A stretch of 64,000 bases of DNA, taken from Rhizobium sp. Leaf453. Its GTDB lineage: Bacteria; Pseudomonadota; Alphaproteobacteria; Rhizobiales; Rhizobiaceae. This document shows positions 26,771-36,135 of this stretch, one piece after another. The stretch spans positions 62,001 through 126,000 of the forward strand of contig NZ_LMRG01000005.1 in the NCBI RefSeq assembly GCF_001425605.1. Direction: 5' to 3'. A program made the position numbers and the translations under genes. Each line of letters opens with the position of its first letter. Position 1 is the stretch's first letter. The notes below the pieces were generated by a model that was given only the letters and a program-made list of their open reading frames with translations, did no database searches and was not told the DNA's origin.

Positions 26771-27295
26771 GCGCATATGACGGCAGGTGTGGAATACGGG
26801 TTGCATTGTCTCCTATGGTTGGCGAGCTCGCCCAAAGCGCCGCTCAGCAGTCGCGACCTGGCAGATTTTCAGGGAATTTCTCCGAGTTTTCTGGCGAAGG
26901 TATTTCCGAAGCTCGAAAAGGCGGGGATCGTATCCGCCTCCGAGGGTATCAAAGGGGGGTACCTGCTCGCAAAGCCGCCCGGAGATATCACGGTTCTGGA
27001 GGTCGTAGATGCGATCGAAGGCAGGAAGCCTCTGTTCGATTGCCAGGAGATTCGAGGGCGCTGTGCGGTCTATCGGGAGCGTCCACCGTCATGGGCGACG
27101 AAAGGCGTGTGCGCTATCCACGCAGCGATGCTGCGCGCGGAAAAGGCGATGCGAGATTCGCTTGCCAGTCAGACGCTGGCAGATATCGCCGGCGAGTTCG
27201 GTCCAAAGGCTCCGCCAGAGTTTTCCGACGACGTCCGCAATTGGTTCGCGGACAGGACGAAGGGGCGGTCCCGCGGTGGTGCAGCAGAAGAATGA
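26768..27295 (+). CDS. Rrf2-family transcription regulator, possible Fe-S sensor
   Basis: 175 residues from ATG 26768 (MAHMTAGVEYGLHCLLWLA). Typical Rrf2 winged helix: SSRDLADFQGISPSFLAKVFPKLEKAG, then the wing GIKGGYLLAKPPGDITVLEVVDAIEG. Three cysteines follow in FDCQEIRGRC and KGVCAIH, spaced 6 and 15 residues apart. Fe-S-binding members use three cysteines in this region, usually more closely spaced, so cluster binding is possible but not certain. It may respond to redox, nitric oxide or iron. It probably represses its own promoter through the overlapping palindrome. Confidence 0.8.
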   Translation: MAHMTAGVEYGLHCLLWLASSPKAPLSSRDLADFQGISPSFLAKVFPKLEKAGIVSASEGIKGGYLLAKPPGDITVLEVVDAIEGRKPLFDCQEIRGRCAVYRERPPSWATKGVCAIHAAMLRAEKAMRDSLASQTLADIAGEFGPKAPPEFSDDVRNWFADRTKGRSRGGAAEE

Positions 27296-27492
27296 TAGTT
27301 GTCCTGAAAAGCTGGAAGAGCGGGTCATGGGCGGCGGCTGACAATGCAACCGTGCGAGGCTGAAACGCCAACGCAGCTGCAAATGGGGATTTAGAGTGAT
27401 GCAGGATATTTTCGACTTGGCCTGCAACGACGTCTCTTGCGCGCCGACGAGCGTAGTAGAGCGGATGAACTGCCGTGCTGGGAGTTGATCAG

Positions 27493-28143
27493 ATGGATAC
27501 ACATACTGTCGCTGCGGAAAGTCCGCTGGTTCTGGTCGTCGATGATGACGAAGATGTGCGCAATTCCCTTCAGGAACTGATGGAATCGGTCGGCCTCGAT
27601 GTCGCCTGCTTTCCCTCACCGCGCGAGTTGATGAGCGCCGGCCTTCCCAATCGGCCGGGCTGCTTGGTGCTAGACGTCCGCATGCCGGGCGCGAGCGGAC
27701 TCGACCTTCAGCACCAACTGTCGACGCGTGGGGTCACAAAACCTATCGTGTTTCTCACTGGATACGGCGACATCCCGATGACTGTCCAGGCCATGAAGGC
27801 CGGAGCCGTCGATTTCCTGACGAAACCCGTGCGGGACCAGACCCTTCTGGACGCCGTTATTGCTGGTATCCAGCGCGACGTGGAGCAAAGGGCGCAGGCG
27901 GAAAACATCCAGCAGCATTCCACACGGTTTGCCACCCTAACCCCACGCGAACGCCAGGTCCTTGGCGAAGTCGCGCGTGGGCGGCTCAACAAGCAGATCG
28001 CGTTTGAGCTTGGGATTAGCGAGATCACCGTGAAGCTCCACCGTAGCAATGTGATGCGCAAGATGCGGACCATTTCCGTCGGCGAACTGATCCGTGCCTG
28101 GGATTCACTGCCTTCAAGCATGCGTGACAGATCGCAACCCTGA
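27493..28143 (+). CDS. FixJ/NarL-type response regulator
   Basis: 216 residues from ATG 27493 (GGGAG upstream). Receiver domain residues about 10-120: acidic pair in VVDDDEDVRNS, phospho-acceptor Asp in CLVLDVRMPGASG, Thr in FLTGYGDI, Lys in DFLTKPV. The C-terminal LuxR-type helix-turn-helix: LTPRERQVLGEVARGRLNK, then GISEITVKLHRSNVMRKM. FixJ-like regulators in rhizobia control symbiotic or microaerobic genes, but no such target is in the window. The soluble kinase at 25893 is the nearest partner. Confidence 0.85.
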   Translation: MDTHTVAAESPLVLVVDDDEDVRNSLQELMESVGLDVACFPSPRELMSAGLPNRPGCLVLDVRMPGASGLDLQHQLSTRGVTKPIVFLTGYGDIPMTVQAMKAGAVDFLTKPVRDQTLLDAVIAGIQRDVEQRAQAENIQQHSTRFATLTPRERQVLGEVARGRLNKQIAFELGISEITVKLHRSNVMRKMRTISVGELIRAWDSLPSSMRDRSQP

Positions 28144-28481
28144 AGTTGGGGCGCTGCCGTCGAGCGCCTGACGTTCACGTTCATTCCCCACAAAGTTTTA
28201 GTCGCGAAGCACAGCGCCGGGCTTGCTGTTCTTCGTTCATTTCGCCGGGCGCGTGAAACTTTCGAGCTCGCTCAACGACCTTATGCGTCCATCATCGCTG
28301 CCGTACGTACCCTCCCTCGTAACTGATTTGCGCGGCGGTGAGTTCAGGCAGGGCGTCTAATCACCCGATCTATCATACCTGTACTCTGGGACTAGGTGCC
28401 TGATGCCTGTGTTCGATAGGCTGGCGGCCTCCTGTAGCGCATTCTCCTGACCGGTCGAAAGGCACAAACAGGAGACATTAG
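28144..28481. other. Intergenic, no gene seen
   Basis: About 340 bases before the exported hydrolase gene. No frame with a family motif; the upstream regulator gene ends at its start. Presumably holds the promoter of the following gene set. Confidence 0.45.
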
Positions 28482-29267
28482 ATGCGCAATATTCTCAAAA
28501 TTCTGGCGCTTGCCGCAGCGGTGGGCACGGCGGGGACCGCGTTCACACAGGCCGCGGAACCGCGAGCAAAGCCGACGATCGTCCTGGTGCATGGCGCGTT
28601 TGCCGAAGGGTCGAGCTGGAACGGCGTGATCGGCGTCCTTTCCAAGGACGGCTATACGGCGATCGCCGCCGCCAATCCACTTCGCAGTGTCGCAAGCGAT
28701 GCTGCTGCTGTTGCAAGCGTGCTCCGCTCGATCCCGGGACCGATCGTGCTGGTCGGTCATTCCTATGGTGGGCCTGTCATCACCGAAGCGGCCAACGGAA
28801 ATTCGAATGTGAAGGCCTTGGTCTACGTGGCCGCCTTTGCTCCTGAAACCGGCGAATCCAGCGTGAGCCTATCGGCAAAATTTCCCGGCAGCACCTTGGC
28901 CGATGCGTTGACCACCACTTCGCTGCCAGGCGGCGGCCAGGACCTCTACATCCGGCCGGACCGGTTCCATGACCAATTCGCCGCCGATGTGCCTGAAGGC
29001 GAAGCGCAGCTGATGGCGGTCACCCAGCGTCCCATCGCGCAGACCGCATTGGCCGAACCATCGAGGGTCGCTTCATGGAAGACGCTGCCATCTTACGCGA
29101 TTTACGGTTCCGCGGACCGCAACATCCCGCCGGCAGTTATGGCGTTTATGGCGAAGCGCGCAGGAGCCTTGAAGACCGTTGTCATCGAGGGCGGATCGCA
29201 TGCCCTGCCGGTCTCCCATCCAAAGGAAATTGCCTCGCTGATCGAGGAAGCAGCCTCCGCACAGTAG
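28482..29267 (+). CDS. Exported alpha/beta hydrolase
   Basis: 261 residues, ATG 28482 with AGGAG upstream. Sec signal peptide (ILALAAAVGTAGTAFTQAA). The mature part is a small alpha/beta hydrolase: IVLVHGAFAEGSSWNGVI, nucleophile Ser in VLVGHSYGGPV, acid in GSADRNIP, and His in EGGSHALPVSHP. It belongs to the esterase/epoxide-like LVHGAFA family that is common in rhizobia. A broken paralogue sits at 45019. Periplasmic esterase or similar; substrate unknown. Confidence 0.8.
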   Translation: MRNILKILALAAAVGTAGTAFTQAAEPRAKPTIVLVHGAFAEGSSWNGVIGVLSKDGYTAIAAANPLRSVASDAAAVASVLRSIPGPIVLVGHSYGGPVITEAANGNSNVKALVYVAAFAPETGESSVSLSAKFPGSTLADALTTTSLPGGGQDLYIRPDRFHDQFAADVPEGEAQLMAVTQRPIAQTALAEPSRVASWKTLPSYAIYGSADRNIPPAVMAFMAKRAGALKTVVIEGGSHALPVSHPKEIASLIEEAASAQ

Positions 29268-29322
29268 TGCGAGCGCGCGACCCTGCAACCACAATTTCAA
29301 ACTTGAAACCAGGAGATTGAAC

Positions 29323-30081
29323 ATGAAAATCGTCGTCATCGGAGGCACAGGCCTCATTGGTTCGAAGACCGTCCAACGGCTTCGCAAGAGAGGCCACGAC
29401 GTGCTGGCTGCCTCTCCGAATTCGGGTGTAAATACAGTCACCGGAGAAGGCCTTGCCGAAGCTGTGGCCGGTGCGCAGGTCGTAGTCGATCTCGCAAACT
29501 CGCCGTCCTTCGAAGAAAAAGTCGCCATGGAATTCTTCGAAGCGGCCGGCCGCAACCTTTTCTCCGCAGAAAAGGCCGCTGGCGTTCGCCATCATGTCGC
29601 CCTCTCGGTCGTCGGCACCGATCGCATGCAGGCGATGGGATATTTCCGCGCCAAGCTGCGCCAGGAAGAACACATCCGGAGTTCTGGAATTCCCTATACG
29701 ATCGTCCATGCGACGCAGTTCTTCGAGTTCGTTGGGGCCATTGCCCAGTCGGCGACTGAGGGGACAAATGTTCGCGCGCCGACCGGCGCTTTCCAGCCAA
29801 TTGCAGCGGACAACGTCGCCGATGCCATGGCCGATACCGCTCTGGCCGAGCCGGTTAACGGCGTGATCGAGATCGCCGGTCCGGAGCGGGCACCGATGAG
29901 CGAGTTCATCGCGCGTTACCTCAAGGCGACCGACGATCCGCGCACACTCGTGCCGGACCCGCACGCTCGGTATTTCGAGGTCGAGATCGATGCCCGGACA
30001 CTTGTTCCCGATGCCGGCGCTCGCCTCGGTGCGATCCGCTTCGAGGACTGGCTGAAGTCCCCCGCCGCACAGAAGAAGTAA
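29323..30081 (+). CDS. NmrA-like NAD(P)-binding protein (atypical SDR)
   Basis: 252 residues from ATG 29323 with AGGAG eight bases upstream. Rossmann glycine motif VIGGTGLIGSKTVQRL at the N-terminus; no YxxxK active-site pair, but HHVALSVVGTDR and PYTIVHATQFFEFVG are typical of NmrA-like or NAD(P)H-binding SDR proteins. These act as quinone or nitroso reductases or redox sensors. It follows the exported hydrolase by 55 bases and precedes a cupin, so it is likely part of one stress-related transcript. Confidence 0.75.
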   Translation: MKIVVIGGTGLIGSKTVQRLRKRGHDVLAASPNSGVNTVTGEGLAEAVAGAQVVVDLANSPSFEEKVAMEFFEAAGRNLFSAEKAAGVRHHVALSVVGTDRMQAMGYFRAKLRQEEHIRSSGIPYTIVHATQFFEFVGAIAQSATEGTNVRAPTGAFQPIAADNVADAMADTALAEPVNGVIEIAGPERAPMSEFIARYLKATDDPRTLVPDPHARYFEVEIDARTLVPDAGARLGAIRFEDWLKSPAAQKK

Positions 30082-30152
30082 GCGCTCGCAAATTCCTCTC
30101 AATCTCGCCGGCCCGAGGGGCCGGCAGACGCAAGCTCATAAGGAGACAGAAA

Positions 30153-30566
30153 ATGATCAGGACGTTTCTCTTCGCGACCGCTCTCGTATTCGCCACCAGC
30201 CCTGCGGTCCTGGCCCACGACGACGGCGGCGATGAAAAGGTGACGGTGGTCTTTGATCAGCCACTGCCGAACGTACCCGGCAAGAGCATGAAGGGCGTGC
30301 TTGTCGAATACGCGCCAGGCGGCACATCGCCAGCCCACACCCACCCGAATTCCGCATTTATCTATGCGACTGTACTGGAGGGAGCGATCACCAGCCAGGT
30401 CAATAACGGGCCAGTTACGGTCTACCACGCCGGCGAGAACTTTTCCGAGTTTCCCGGCGATCATCATGCCGTCAGCGAAAATGCAAGCAAGACGGAGCGC
30501 GCTCGCCTGCTTGCGGTGTTCGTGGTCGATACCGATGAAACCAACCTGACGATCTACGAAAAGTAG
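30153..30566 (+). CDS. Exported cupin-domain protein
   Basis: 137 residues, ATG 30153 with AAGGAG upstream. Signal peptide FLFATALVFATSPAVLA. The cupin barrel shows motif 1 PAHTHPNSAFIYATVLEG and motif 2 EFPGDHHAVSENAS, giving the usual metal-binding His residues. Small single-domain cupins bind metals and small ligands, or act as dioxygenases and similar. It is probably co-transcribed with the preceding NmrA-like gene. Confidence 0.75.
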   Translation: MIRTFLFATALVFATSPAVLAHDDGGDEKVTVVFDQPLPNVPGKSMKGVLVEYAPGGTSPAHTHPNSAFIYATVLEGAITSQVNNGPVTVYHAGENFSEFPGDHHAVSENASKTERARLLAVFVVDTDETNLTIYEK

Positions 30567-30686
30567 TCCGGCGAGGCACTTGCATCGTTCTCGAGGTGGC
30601 ACCGATAACGGCCGCCATCCCGAGAACGAACCATAACCAATACTGACATACCCGGCTGCGCCAGCCAGCGCCGTCAGGAGGGGCCC

Positions 30687-31118
30687 ATGCGCATCGAAAA
30701 ACTCTATCCCATGACATCGGCTCGCCTGATGGTGATCAATGTCGCCACCACGCCGCAGTCTGCTGCCCGGACGCTTTCCAATCCGGGGATCGGATTGGCC
30801 GTCGTCAGCGAAACAAGTGGGAAAGCGGCGGGCGTACTCAGCAAATCCGACCTTATTCGCCATCTGACAGATCTCGAGCAGAACGCCAGCATCGAAAAGC
30901 TAATGAGCCGCAACATCATTTTCTGCAGTCCGTCCGACGAATTGCAGGCCGCATGGCAGGTCATGGTTGAACACCGCATCCAGAACATGCCGGTTCTCGG
31001 CGCAGACGCGAAACCGCTCGGGGTCTTGGATATCCGTGATGCCCTGAAGGTGCTCTTCGAACAGGAACAGCTGCAGGAACATATGCTGGCAAACTACATC
31101 GCCGGCATTGGTTACTGA
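30687..31118 (+). CDS. Two-CBS-domain protein
   Basis: 143 residues, ATG 30687 with AGGAGGGG upstream. Two CBS domains of about 60 residues: LVVISETSGKAAGVLSK-like first unit (GLAVVSETSGKAAGVLSKSD) and second (MPVLGADAKPLGVLDIRD). Such proteins bind adenine nucleotides and regulate partners. It is 14 bases from an MscS-type channel with a nucleotide-binding tail, so the two may form a regulated channel pair; that is inference. Confidence 0.75.
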   Translation: MRIEKLYPMTSARLMVINVATTPQSAARTLSNPGIGLAVVSETSGKAAGVLSKSDLIRHLTDLEQNASIEKLMSRNIIFCSPSDELQAAWQVMVEHRIQNMPVLGADAKPLGVLDIRDALKVLFEQEQLQEHMLANYIAGIGY

Positions 31119-31132
31119 CAGCCGATATCGGG

Positions 31133-32626
31133 ATGATCGCCATGCTCCATGCATATCTGGTTGAAATCGCCGCGACGCCGTTGGCATGGCTGATCATTCT
31201 CGGCCTGGCCGGAATAGCCGTGTGGAAAGCAATCGGCCCGGTACGTTCCAATCTGCGGCTGGTGGTGCAGATTATCTTTTTCACCGCCATGACGTCTGTC
31301 CTCGTTCTTGGAGATATTCCCCTAGGTCAATCGGAACGTTTGCACATCGCCGACGAACGAGCCGCTTTTATCGTCTTCGCCCAGTTGCTGTGGTGGCTTC
31401 ATCTCTCATGGGCTGTCATCGGGTTTGTGCGGATCTATCTTGTTCTGGAAGGCCGGCCGCGCGAGGCCCGTTTGCTTCAAGATATCGTCGTCGGCGCTGT
31501 TTACCTGTGTGCCACGCTTGCCGCACTGGCTTTCGTTTTCGGCGCCCCGGTCGGAACGCTGATCGCGACGTCCGGCGTCATCGCCATTGCGCTCGGCCTT
31601 GCTCTTCAGAACACGCTCGGCGACGTATTTTCCGGTGTCGCTCTCAATCTTGGGCATACCTACGCGCTGGGCGACTGGATTCTCCTTGAGGACGGTACTG
31701 AAGGAAGGGTCATCGCGAGCACCTGGCGCTCGACGCAGATATTGACGGGCGCCAACAATATTGTGGTTCTACCGAACAGTGTTCTTGCGAAGCAGAAGCT
31801 GACCAATGTCAGCCGGCCCGACGAAACGCATCTGCTCAATATGATGGTGCGGGTGGTGCCGACGCACGCTCCTTCGATCGTTGAGGAGGCGATGCTGACG
31901 GTTCTGGCGGGGTGCAATTCGATCATGCGGGAGCCGCCGCCTCTGGTTTCGCTAAATGGTGTGGATGCGACAGCGTTGGAAATCCACCTGTTCTTCCGGG
32001 TGAGCAATCCGATGCTGAGAATGAAGGCGCGAAACGAGGTGATCGACCGCTTTTACCGGCATTGCAGGTCCACCGGTCTACAGCTCGCAATGCCGTCTTC
32101 TGCCATCGCCTCCGGCATTCAGTCGGATCAATCCAGGAGACCGCGAGAAGAGATCCTAGAGGAGATGCTCGATGAAAATCCGATCTTTTCCAGCCTAACC
32201 CGGCTCGAAAGAGAAAAACTGGCTCAGTCTGGCGTAGAGCGTGAATACCGCAAAGGCGATGTCATCGTCTCGCAGGGGCAGGCGCTGCCATCGATGATGA
32301 TTGTCCGCGCGGGGGTGATATCGATGCAGCACGACCAGCAGGAAAAGCGGCGGCTTTCCTCGGGCGACTTTTTCGGAGAGACGGGCCTCTTCGCAGAAAT
32401 GCAGGAAACCTACGCGCTGCAGGCGCTCACGCGGGTGACCGCTTATGAGATCGACCAGGAGAGTTTTGCGCACCTGATCGCTGACCGCCCGGCAGTAGCT
32501 GAAGAGGTCTCGGCGATACTGTCCGCAAGTTCCGACGACGTCGGCCATTTGCCGTCGGCGGCGATCAAACACGAGCGGAGCGCTTCCGCTTTCTTGAAGT
32601 CGATCCGGACGATCTTCAGCACCTGA
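31133..32626 (+). CDS. MscS-type channel with C-terminal cyclic-nucleotide-binding domain
   Basis: 497 residues, ATG 31133 (the in-frame ATG at 31142 is an alternative). Four or five N-terminal TM helices, then the MscS pore and beta region: ALGLALQNTLGDVFSGVALNL, DWILLEDGTEGRVIASTWRS, and VVLPNSVLAKQKLTNVS. Residues about 365-480 form a Crp-like cNMP domain: FGETGLFAEMQETYALQALT is the phosphate-binding region. Bacterial cyclic-nucleotide-gated (bCNG) channels have this layout and are usually not stretch-gated. Close to the CBS gene. Confidence 0.8.
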   Translation: MIAMLHAYLVEIAATPLAWLIILGLAGIAVWKAIGPVRSNLRLVVQIIFFTAMTSVLVLGDIPLGQSERLHIADERAAFIVFAQLLWWLHLSWAVIGFVRIYLVLEGRPREARLLQDIVVGAVYLCATLAALAFVFGAPVGTLIATSGVIAIALGLALQNTLGDVFSGVALNLGHTYALGDWILLEDGTEGRVIASTWRSTQILTGANNIVVLPNSVLAKQKLTNVSRPDETHLLNMMVRVVPTHAPSIVEEAMLTVLAGCNSIMREPPPLVSLNGVDATALEIHLFFRVSNPMLRMKARNEVIDRFYRHCRSTGLQLAMPSSAIASGIQSDQSRRPREEILEEMLDENPIFSSLTRLEREKLAQSGVEREYRKGDVIVSQGQALPSMMIVRAGVISMQHDQQEKRRLSSGDFFGETGLFAEMQETYALQALTRVTAYEIDQESFAHLIADRPAVAEEVSAILSASSDDVGHLPSAAIKHERSASAFLKSIRTIFST

Positions 32627-32676
32627 ATATCGGCCACAGGCCGAAAAACCGAAAACACCGAAGGAAGAACAAGACA

Positions 32677-33251
32677 ATGGTCGTGAAACTCTTTTACGCG
32701 CCTGGCGCCTGCAGCCTGGCGAGCCACATCTGCCTGATCGAGGGCAAAGCGCAATTCGAAGCCGAACGCGTCGACCTGAAAACGAAGATAACCGCATCCG
32801 GTGGTGATTTCCGCGCGGTGACCGCCAAGGGATATGTGCCGGCGCTGATGCTTGGTAGTGGCGAGGTCGTCACTGAGAACGTTGCGGTGCTGTCCTATCT
32901 AGCCGGAGAACTGCCGGCCCTTGGCCTCAGCGGTGAGAGGCCCTGGCGTATCTCTCGACGGAAGTCCACAAGAGCTTCGAATCTCTGTTCTCGGGCGCAG
33001 ATCCGAAAGAACAATCCGGAGCTAGCGCCTCTATCACTTATCGCCTCGGGTATATAGCCGACCGGATGCACGACGAATACCTGTTCGGCGATCGGCCGAG
33101 CGTAGCCGACTTCTATCTGTTCGTGATGATGCGATGGGCCAGTAGGTTTGGTGTCGCAATTCCGACGCCGCTGTATGGACTCTATAAGCGCCTGTTGGCG
33201 CGGCCTTCGGTCCAGACGGCGTTGGAAAGCGAGGGGCTGGCCATCTCCTGA
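32677..33251 (+). pseudogene. Glutathione S-transferase, frameshifted
   Basis: N-terminal thioredoxin-like half starts at ATG 32677 (VKLFYAPGACSLASHICLIE). The frame then goes wrong near 32930-32940 and stops at 33057. The C-terminal helical half continues in the -1 frame: EALAYLSTEVHKSFESLFSG, then MHDEYLFGDRPSVADFYLFV, to the stop at 33251. A single-base change or small deletion around ERPW explains it. Family members are about 200-210 residues, which matches the sum of both parts. A product would be non-functional unless the base is a sequencing error. Confidence 0.75.
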
Positions 33252-33526
33252 TGACCGCCCGCGTTTCTTCCCGACAAGTCACTCAGAGGGACTTTGATAG
33301 GTCGTTAATCCCCACCTTGCGACCATTGCGTCTCGTTGCTGCGTGAGTTTGGTAAATACCCTCGACCACCGTCGAATTCGTATTGCCTCGCCAACCTCGC
33401 CCTATTCTTCGGCACAGGTGTTTCTGCCAGACGCTTCGATATACCATTCTCCCCAGATGGCTGTGGTGCTGTCACACATTCAGGCGCACCACGGTGATCT
33501 CGGATGTCATGGGATCGGGGTGAGGC

Positions 33527-35488
33527 ATGTCGAAGCTCGCGGGAATATCGGGAATGGATAGGCGCGGTGGATCGCAAGAGCCGCCCCGCACCAAAGCAGT
33601 AGAAGCCGCGAAGCTGGTCGAGCGGATCACCGGCAATGCCTGGGCGACCGATGCCATTGGCAATTTTATCTATTTGACACCGGCTGCGCTTGCTTCCTTG
33701 AAAGCCAGCCTGGAGAGCCTCAATTCGCCGCCGGACAACAATTCGTCCGGCTGGAGGCGGATTATTCACCCGGAAGATTACGACGCGGCGGCTGAGGCAT
33801 GGCGTCGGTGTTTAAAGACGGGCGAGCACTATAGTGTCGAGCATCGGATGCCGCGTGCGAACGGAGTTTATGGTCAGGTGCGCAGCAGCGGCCAGCCGAC
33901 ATATGACGCGGACGGCGCGATCGCTGGCTGGTACGGCACGTTCATAGACATTGACGCTCCGCCGCGGACCCTCGAGGTTGAGCTGCGCGAGCGAGAACGC
34001 CAACTGCAGCAACTGATCGACTCCGTACCGGCCCTGATCTGGAGCACGATGGCCGACGGGACCCCGACTTATGTCAACAAGCCTTTCACCGAGGTCACCG
34101 GGGCCACGCTTGAGGACATCACCGCGCCGGATCGATCTGCGTCGCTCGGCGTCGTTCACCCCGAAGACAGGGCGGCGGCGCGAGAGGCGTTCCTCCGTTC
34201 CGTGGCATCAGGCACGCCCTATATCCAGAGGTATCGCCAGCATCGCGCCGACGGCAACTATCACTGGACCGAGACGCGAGCCCATCCCTCACGGGATGAA
34301 GCAGGCCTGATCGTCGAGTGGTATGGCGTGAGCTCAGACATCGATGACCTCATAGCCACTCAGGACGCGTTGCGGGAAAGCGAACAACAGCTTCAGCAGC
34401 TCGTTGAAACGCTGCCTGCTTTGATCTATTGCGCTTTGCCGGACGGCAAGCCGATCTATCGCAGCAAACGTCTCCGCGAGTATCTCGGCCTCAACCTCGA
34501 AGAAACGGATGGTCTGGGTAAAACCCGGCTGGAGGGCACTCTCGACGCTGTGATCCATCCCGACGATCTGGTTGAGGTCAAGCGGCGGTACGCTCATTCA
34601 CTAGCGACTGGCGAACCCTATTTGCTAAGACACCGGCTGCGTCGCTTTGACGGGGTGTACCGCTGGGTAGAGACCCGGGCTTCGGCCATGCGTAATGGAG
34701 ACGGCGAGATCGTTCAGTGGAACGGTATCTGCCTCGATATCGAGGATCAGGTGATCGCGCGAGAGGAGCTGAGCCGCGCACAGGAAAATCTCACGCGATC
34801 AAGCCAGGCCGCCAGCCTCGCCGAACTGTCGGCCTCGATCGCGCATGAGGTAAATCAGCCGCTTTCCGCCGTCATGAATTATTCCAGCGCATGCCAGCGA
34901 TGGCTCACCGCTGGCCCGCCCAATATCGAACGCGCGCTGAAGGCGCTTGATCGCCTGGTTCAAAGTGCCAATTCTGCAGCCGATGTCGTCAGCCGAATTC
35001 GTGCCCTCTTCAAGCAATCGACGGACAAGCGCGATAGCGCTGAGCTTGGCACGGTCGTCAGACAGGCACGTGACCTGCTCGCAGAGGAGGCGGGGAGGCG
35101 GCGCATCACCATGAATATCGAGGGCGAGAGCGGTCTTCGGCTTGTCCCGTTCGACCGGGTGCAGATACAGCAGGTGTTGGTCAATCTCATGCGCAACGGC
35201 ATGGATGCGATGGCTTCCGTTTCGAGCGAACGTGTTCTCGATATCCGGGCCTTCCGGGCAGGGGATATGGTTCGTATCGAGGTCAAGGACAGGGGTCGAG
35301 GCATCCAGTTCCCGGACAAGATTTTTGAGCCGTTCTTCACCACAAAAGACGACGGGATGGGAATGGGCCTCGCTATATCGCGCTCGATCATCGAATCGCA
35401 TGGTGGCCAGTTATGGGCGGAAAAGAATGAACCGCTCGGCGCGATACTCGTTTTCACACTGCCGCTCGACGTGGCGAAGATGCCATGA
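33527..35488 (+). CDS. Three-PAS sensor histidine kinase
   Basis: 653 residues, ATG 33527 with GTGAGG upstream. No TM helices, so it is cytoplasmic. Three PAS domains in tandem (about 30-145, 155-275, 285-410), each ending in a PAC-like block such as YHWTETRAHPSRDEAGLIVEW. The kinase core has the H box SIAHEVNQPLSAVMNY (His about 439) of FixL/NtrB type, N box LVNLMRNGMDAM, G1 DRGRGI, F box FEPFFTTKDDGMGMGL. The next gene, 29 bases on, is a single receiver, the likely first phosphate acceptor. The sensed signal is unknown. Confidence 0.85.
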   Translation: MSKLAGISGMDRRGGSQEPPRTKAVEAAKLVERITGNAWATDAIGNFIYLTPAALASLKASLESLNSPPDNNSSGWRRIIHPEDYDAAAEAWRRCLKTGEHYSVEHRMPRANGVYGQVRSSGQPTYDADGAIAGWYGTFIDIDAPPRTLEVELRERERQLQQLIDSVPALIWSTMADGTPTYVNKPFTEVTGATLEDITAPDRSASLGVVHPEDRAAAREAFLRSVASGTPYIQRYRQHRADGNYHWTETRAHPSRDEAGLIVEWYGVSSDIDDLIATQDALRESEQQLQQLVETLPALIYCALPDGKPIYRSKRLREYLGLNLEETDGLGKTRLEGTLDAVIHPDDLVEVKRRYAHSLATGEPYLLRHRLRRFDGVYRWVETRASAMRNGDGEIVQWNGICLDIEDQVIAREELSRAQENLTRSSQAASLAELSASIAHEVNQPLSAVMNYSSACQRWLTAGPPNIERALKALDRLVQSANSAADVVSRIRALFKQSTDKRDSAELGTVVRQARDLLAEEAGRRRITMNIEGESGLRLVPFDRVQIQQVLVNLMRNGMDAMASVSSERVLDIRAFRAGDMVRIEVKDRGRGIQFPDKIFEPFFTTKDDGMGMGLAISRSIIESHGGQLWAEKNEPLGAILVFTLPLDVAKMP

Positions 35489-35517
35489 CCAGGTAACTGG
35501 GCCTTAGGGAGGACGGT

Positions 35518-35883
35518 ATGAACAAACCTCTAGTAGCGATCGTCGACGACGACCCGACGGTGCTTGCTTCGCTGGTTGAACTCCTGGAATCGGCGGAATT
35601 CCGAACGCGAAGCTTCCACTCGGGTGACGCGCTGCTCGCTTACGGTCTCGAAGGCGTCGAAGTCTTGATTAGCGATATAGGGATGCCTGGCGCTGACGGT
35701 TTCGAACTTCGGGATCTCGTCAGGCAAGCAGATCCGCAGCTGCCTGTTTTCCTGATTACCGGGCGCCATGAAATTGCGGACCAGGACCGCGCCCGGGGCA
35801 TTGACGGGTTTCTACGAAAGCCGTTCGATGGACACGCCCTCGTTGCGGCCGTTCGCAAAGCCCTGAGCGACCGAGAAAGCTGA
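35518..35883 (+). CDS. Single-domain response regulator
   Basis: 121 residues from ATG 35518 with GGAGG seven bases upstream. A receiver domain only: IVDDDPTVLASL, phospho-acceptor Asp in VLISDIGMPGADG, Thr in FLITGRHE, Lys in GFLRKPFD. There is no DNA-binding domain. It follows the PAS kinase and probably acts as its phosphate sink or as a shuttle to another regulator. Confidence 0.85.
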   Translation: MNKPLVAIVDDDPTVLASLVELLESAEFRTRSFHSGDALLAYGLEGVEVLISDIGMPGADGFELRDLVRQADPQLPVFLITGRHEIADQDRARGIDGFLRKPFDGHALVAAVRKALSDRES

Positions 35884-36135
35884 TCCAAACGATCAATCGG
35901 CAAATTTCATTTCAGCTCGTCAAGAGAAGAGCCCTGGCCAGCAATGCCAGGTGGTGGAAATGCGGATCTGACCTCTACTTAACCTTCGGGCTTGTAAACT
36001 AAAAACAAGGCCACCCTATCCTCTGGGGTAGGCTCTCCTCTGCCTTGACCCAATCGACCGTCCAAATGCTCCTCAATACACTTCGCCGCATGGTTCGTGC
36101 CCGGCACGTTCCAGTCCCGAAAACAGGAGCGCATC

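Noticed and set aside
26060-26806. Minus-strand open frame opposite the soluble kinase
   Set aside because: The plus strand has all histidine-kinase boxes; this is a shadow.
36014-36036. Hairpin CCTATCC/GGGTAGG region as a terminator
   Set aside because: Contains a wobble pair, no U-run, and sits far from the preceding stop.
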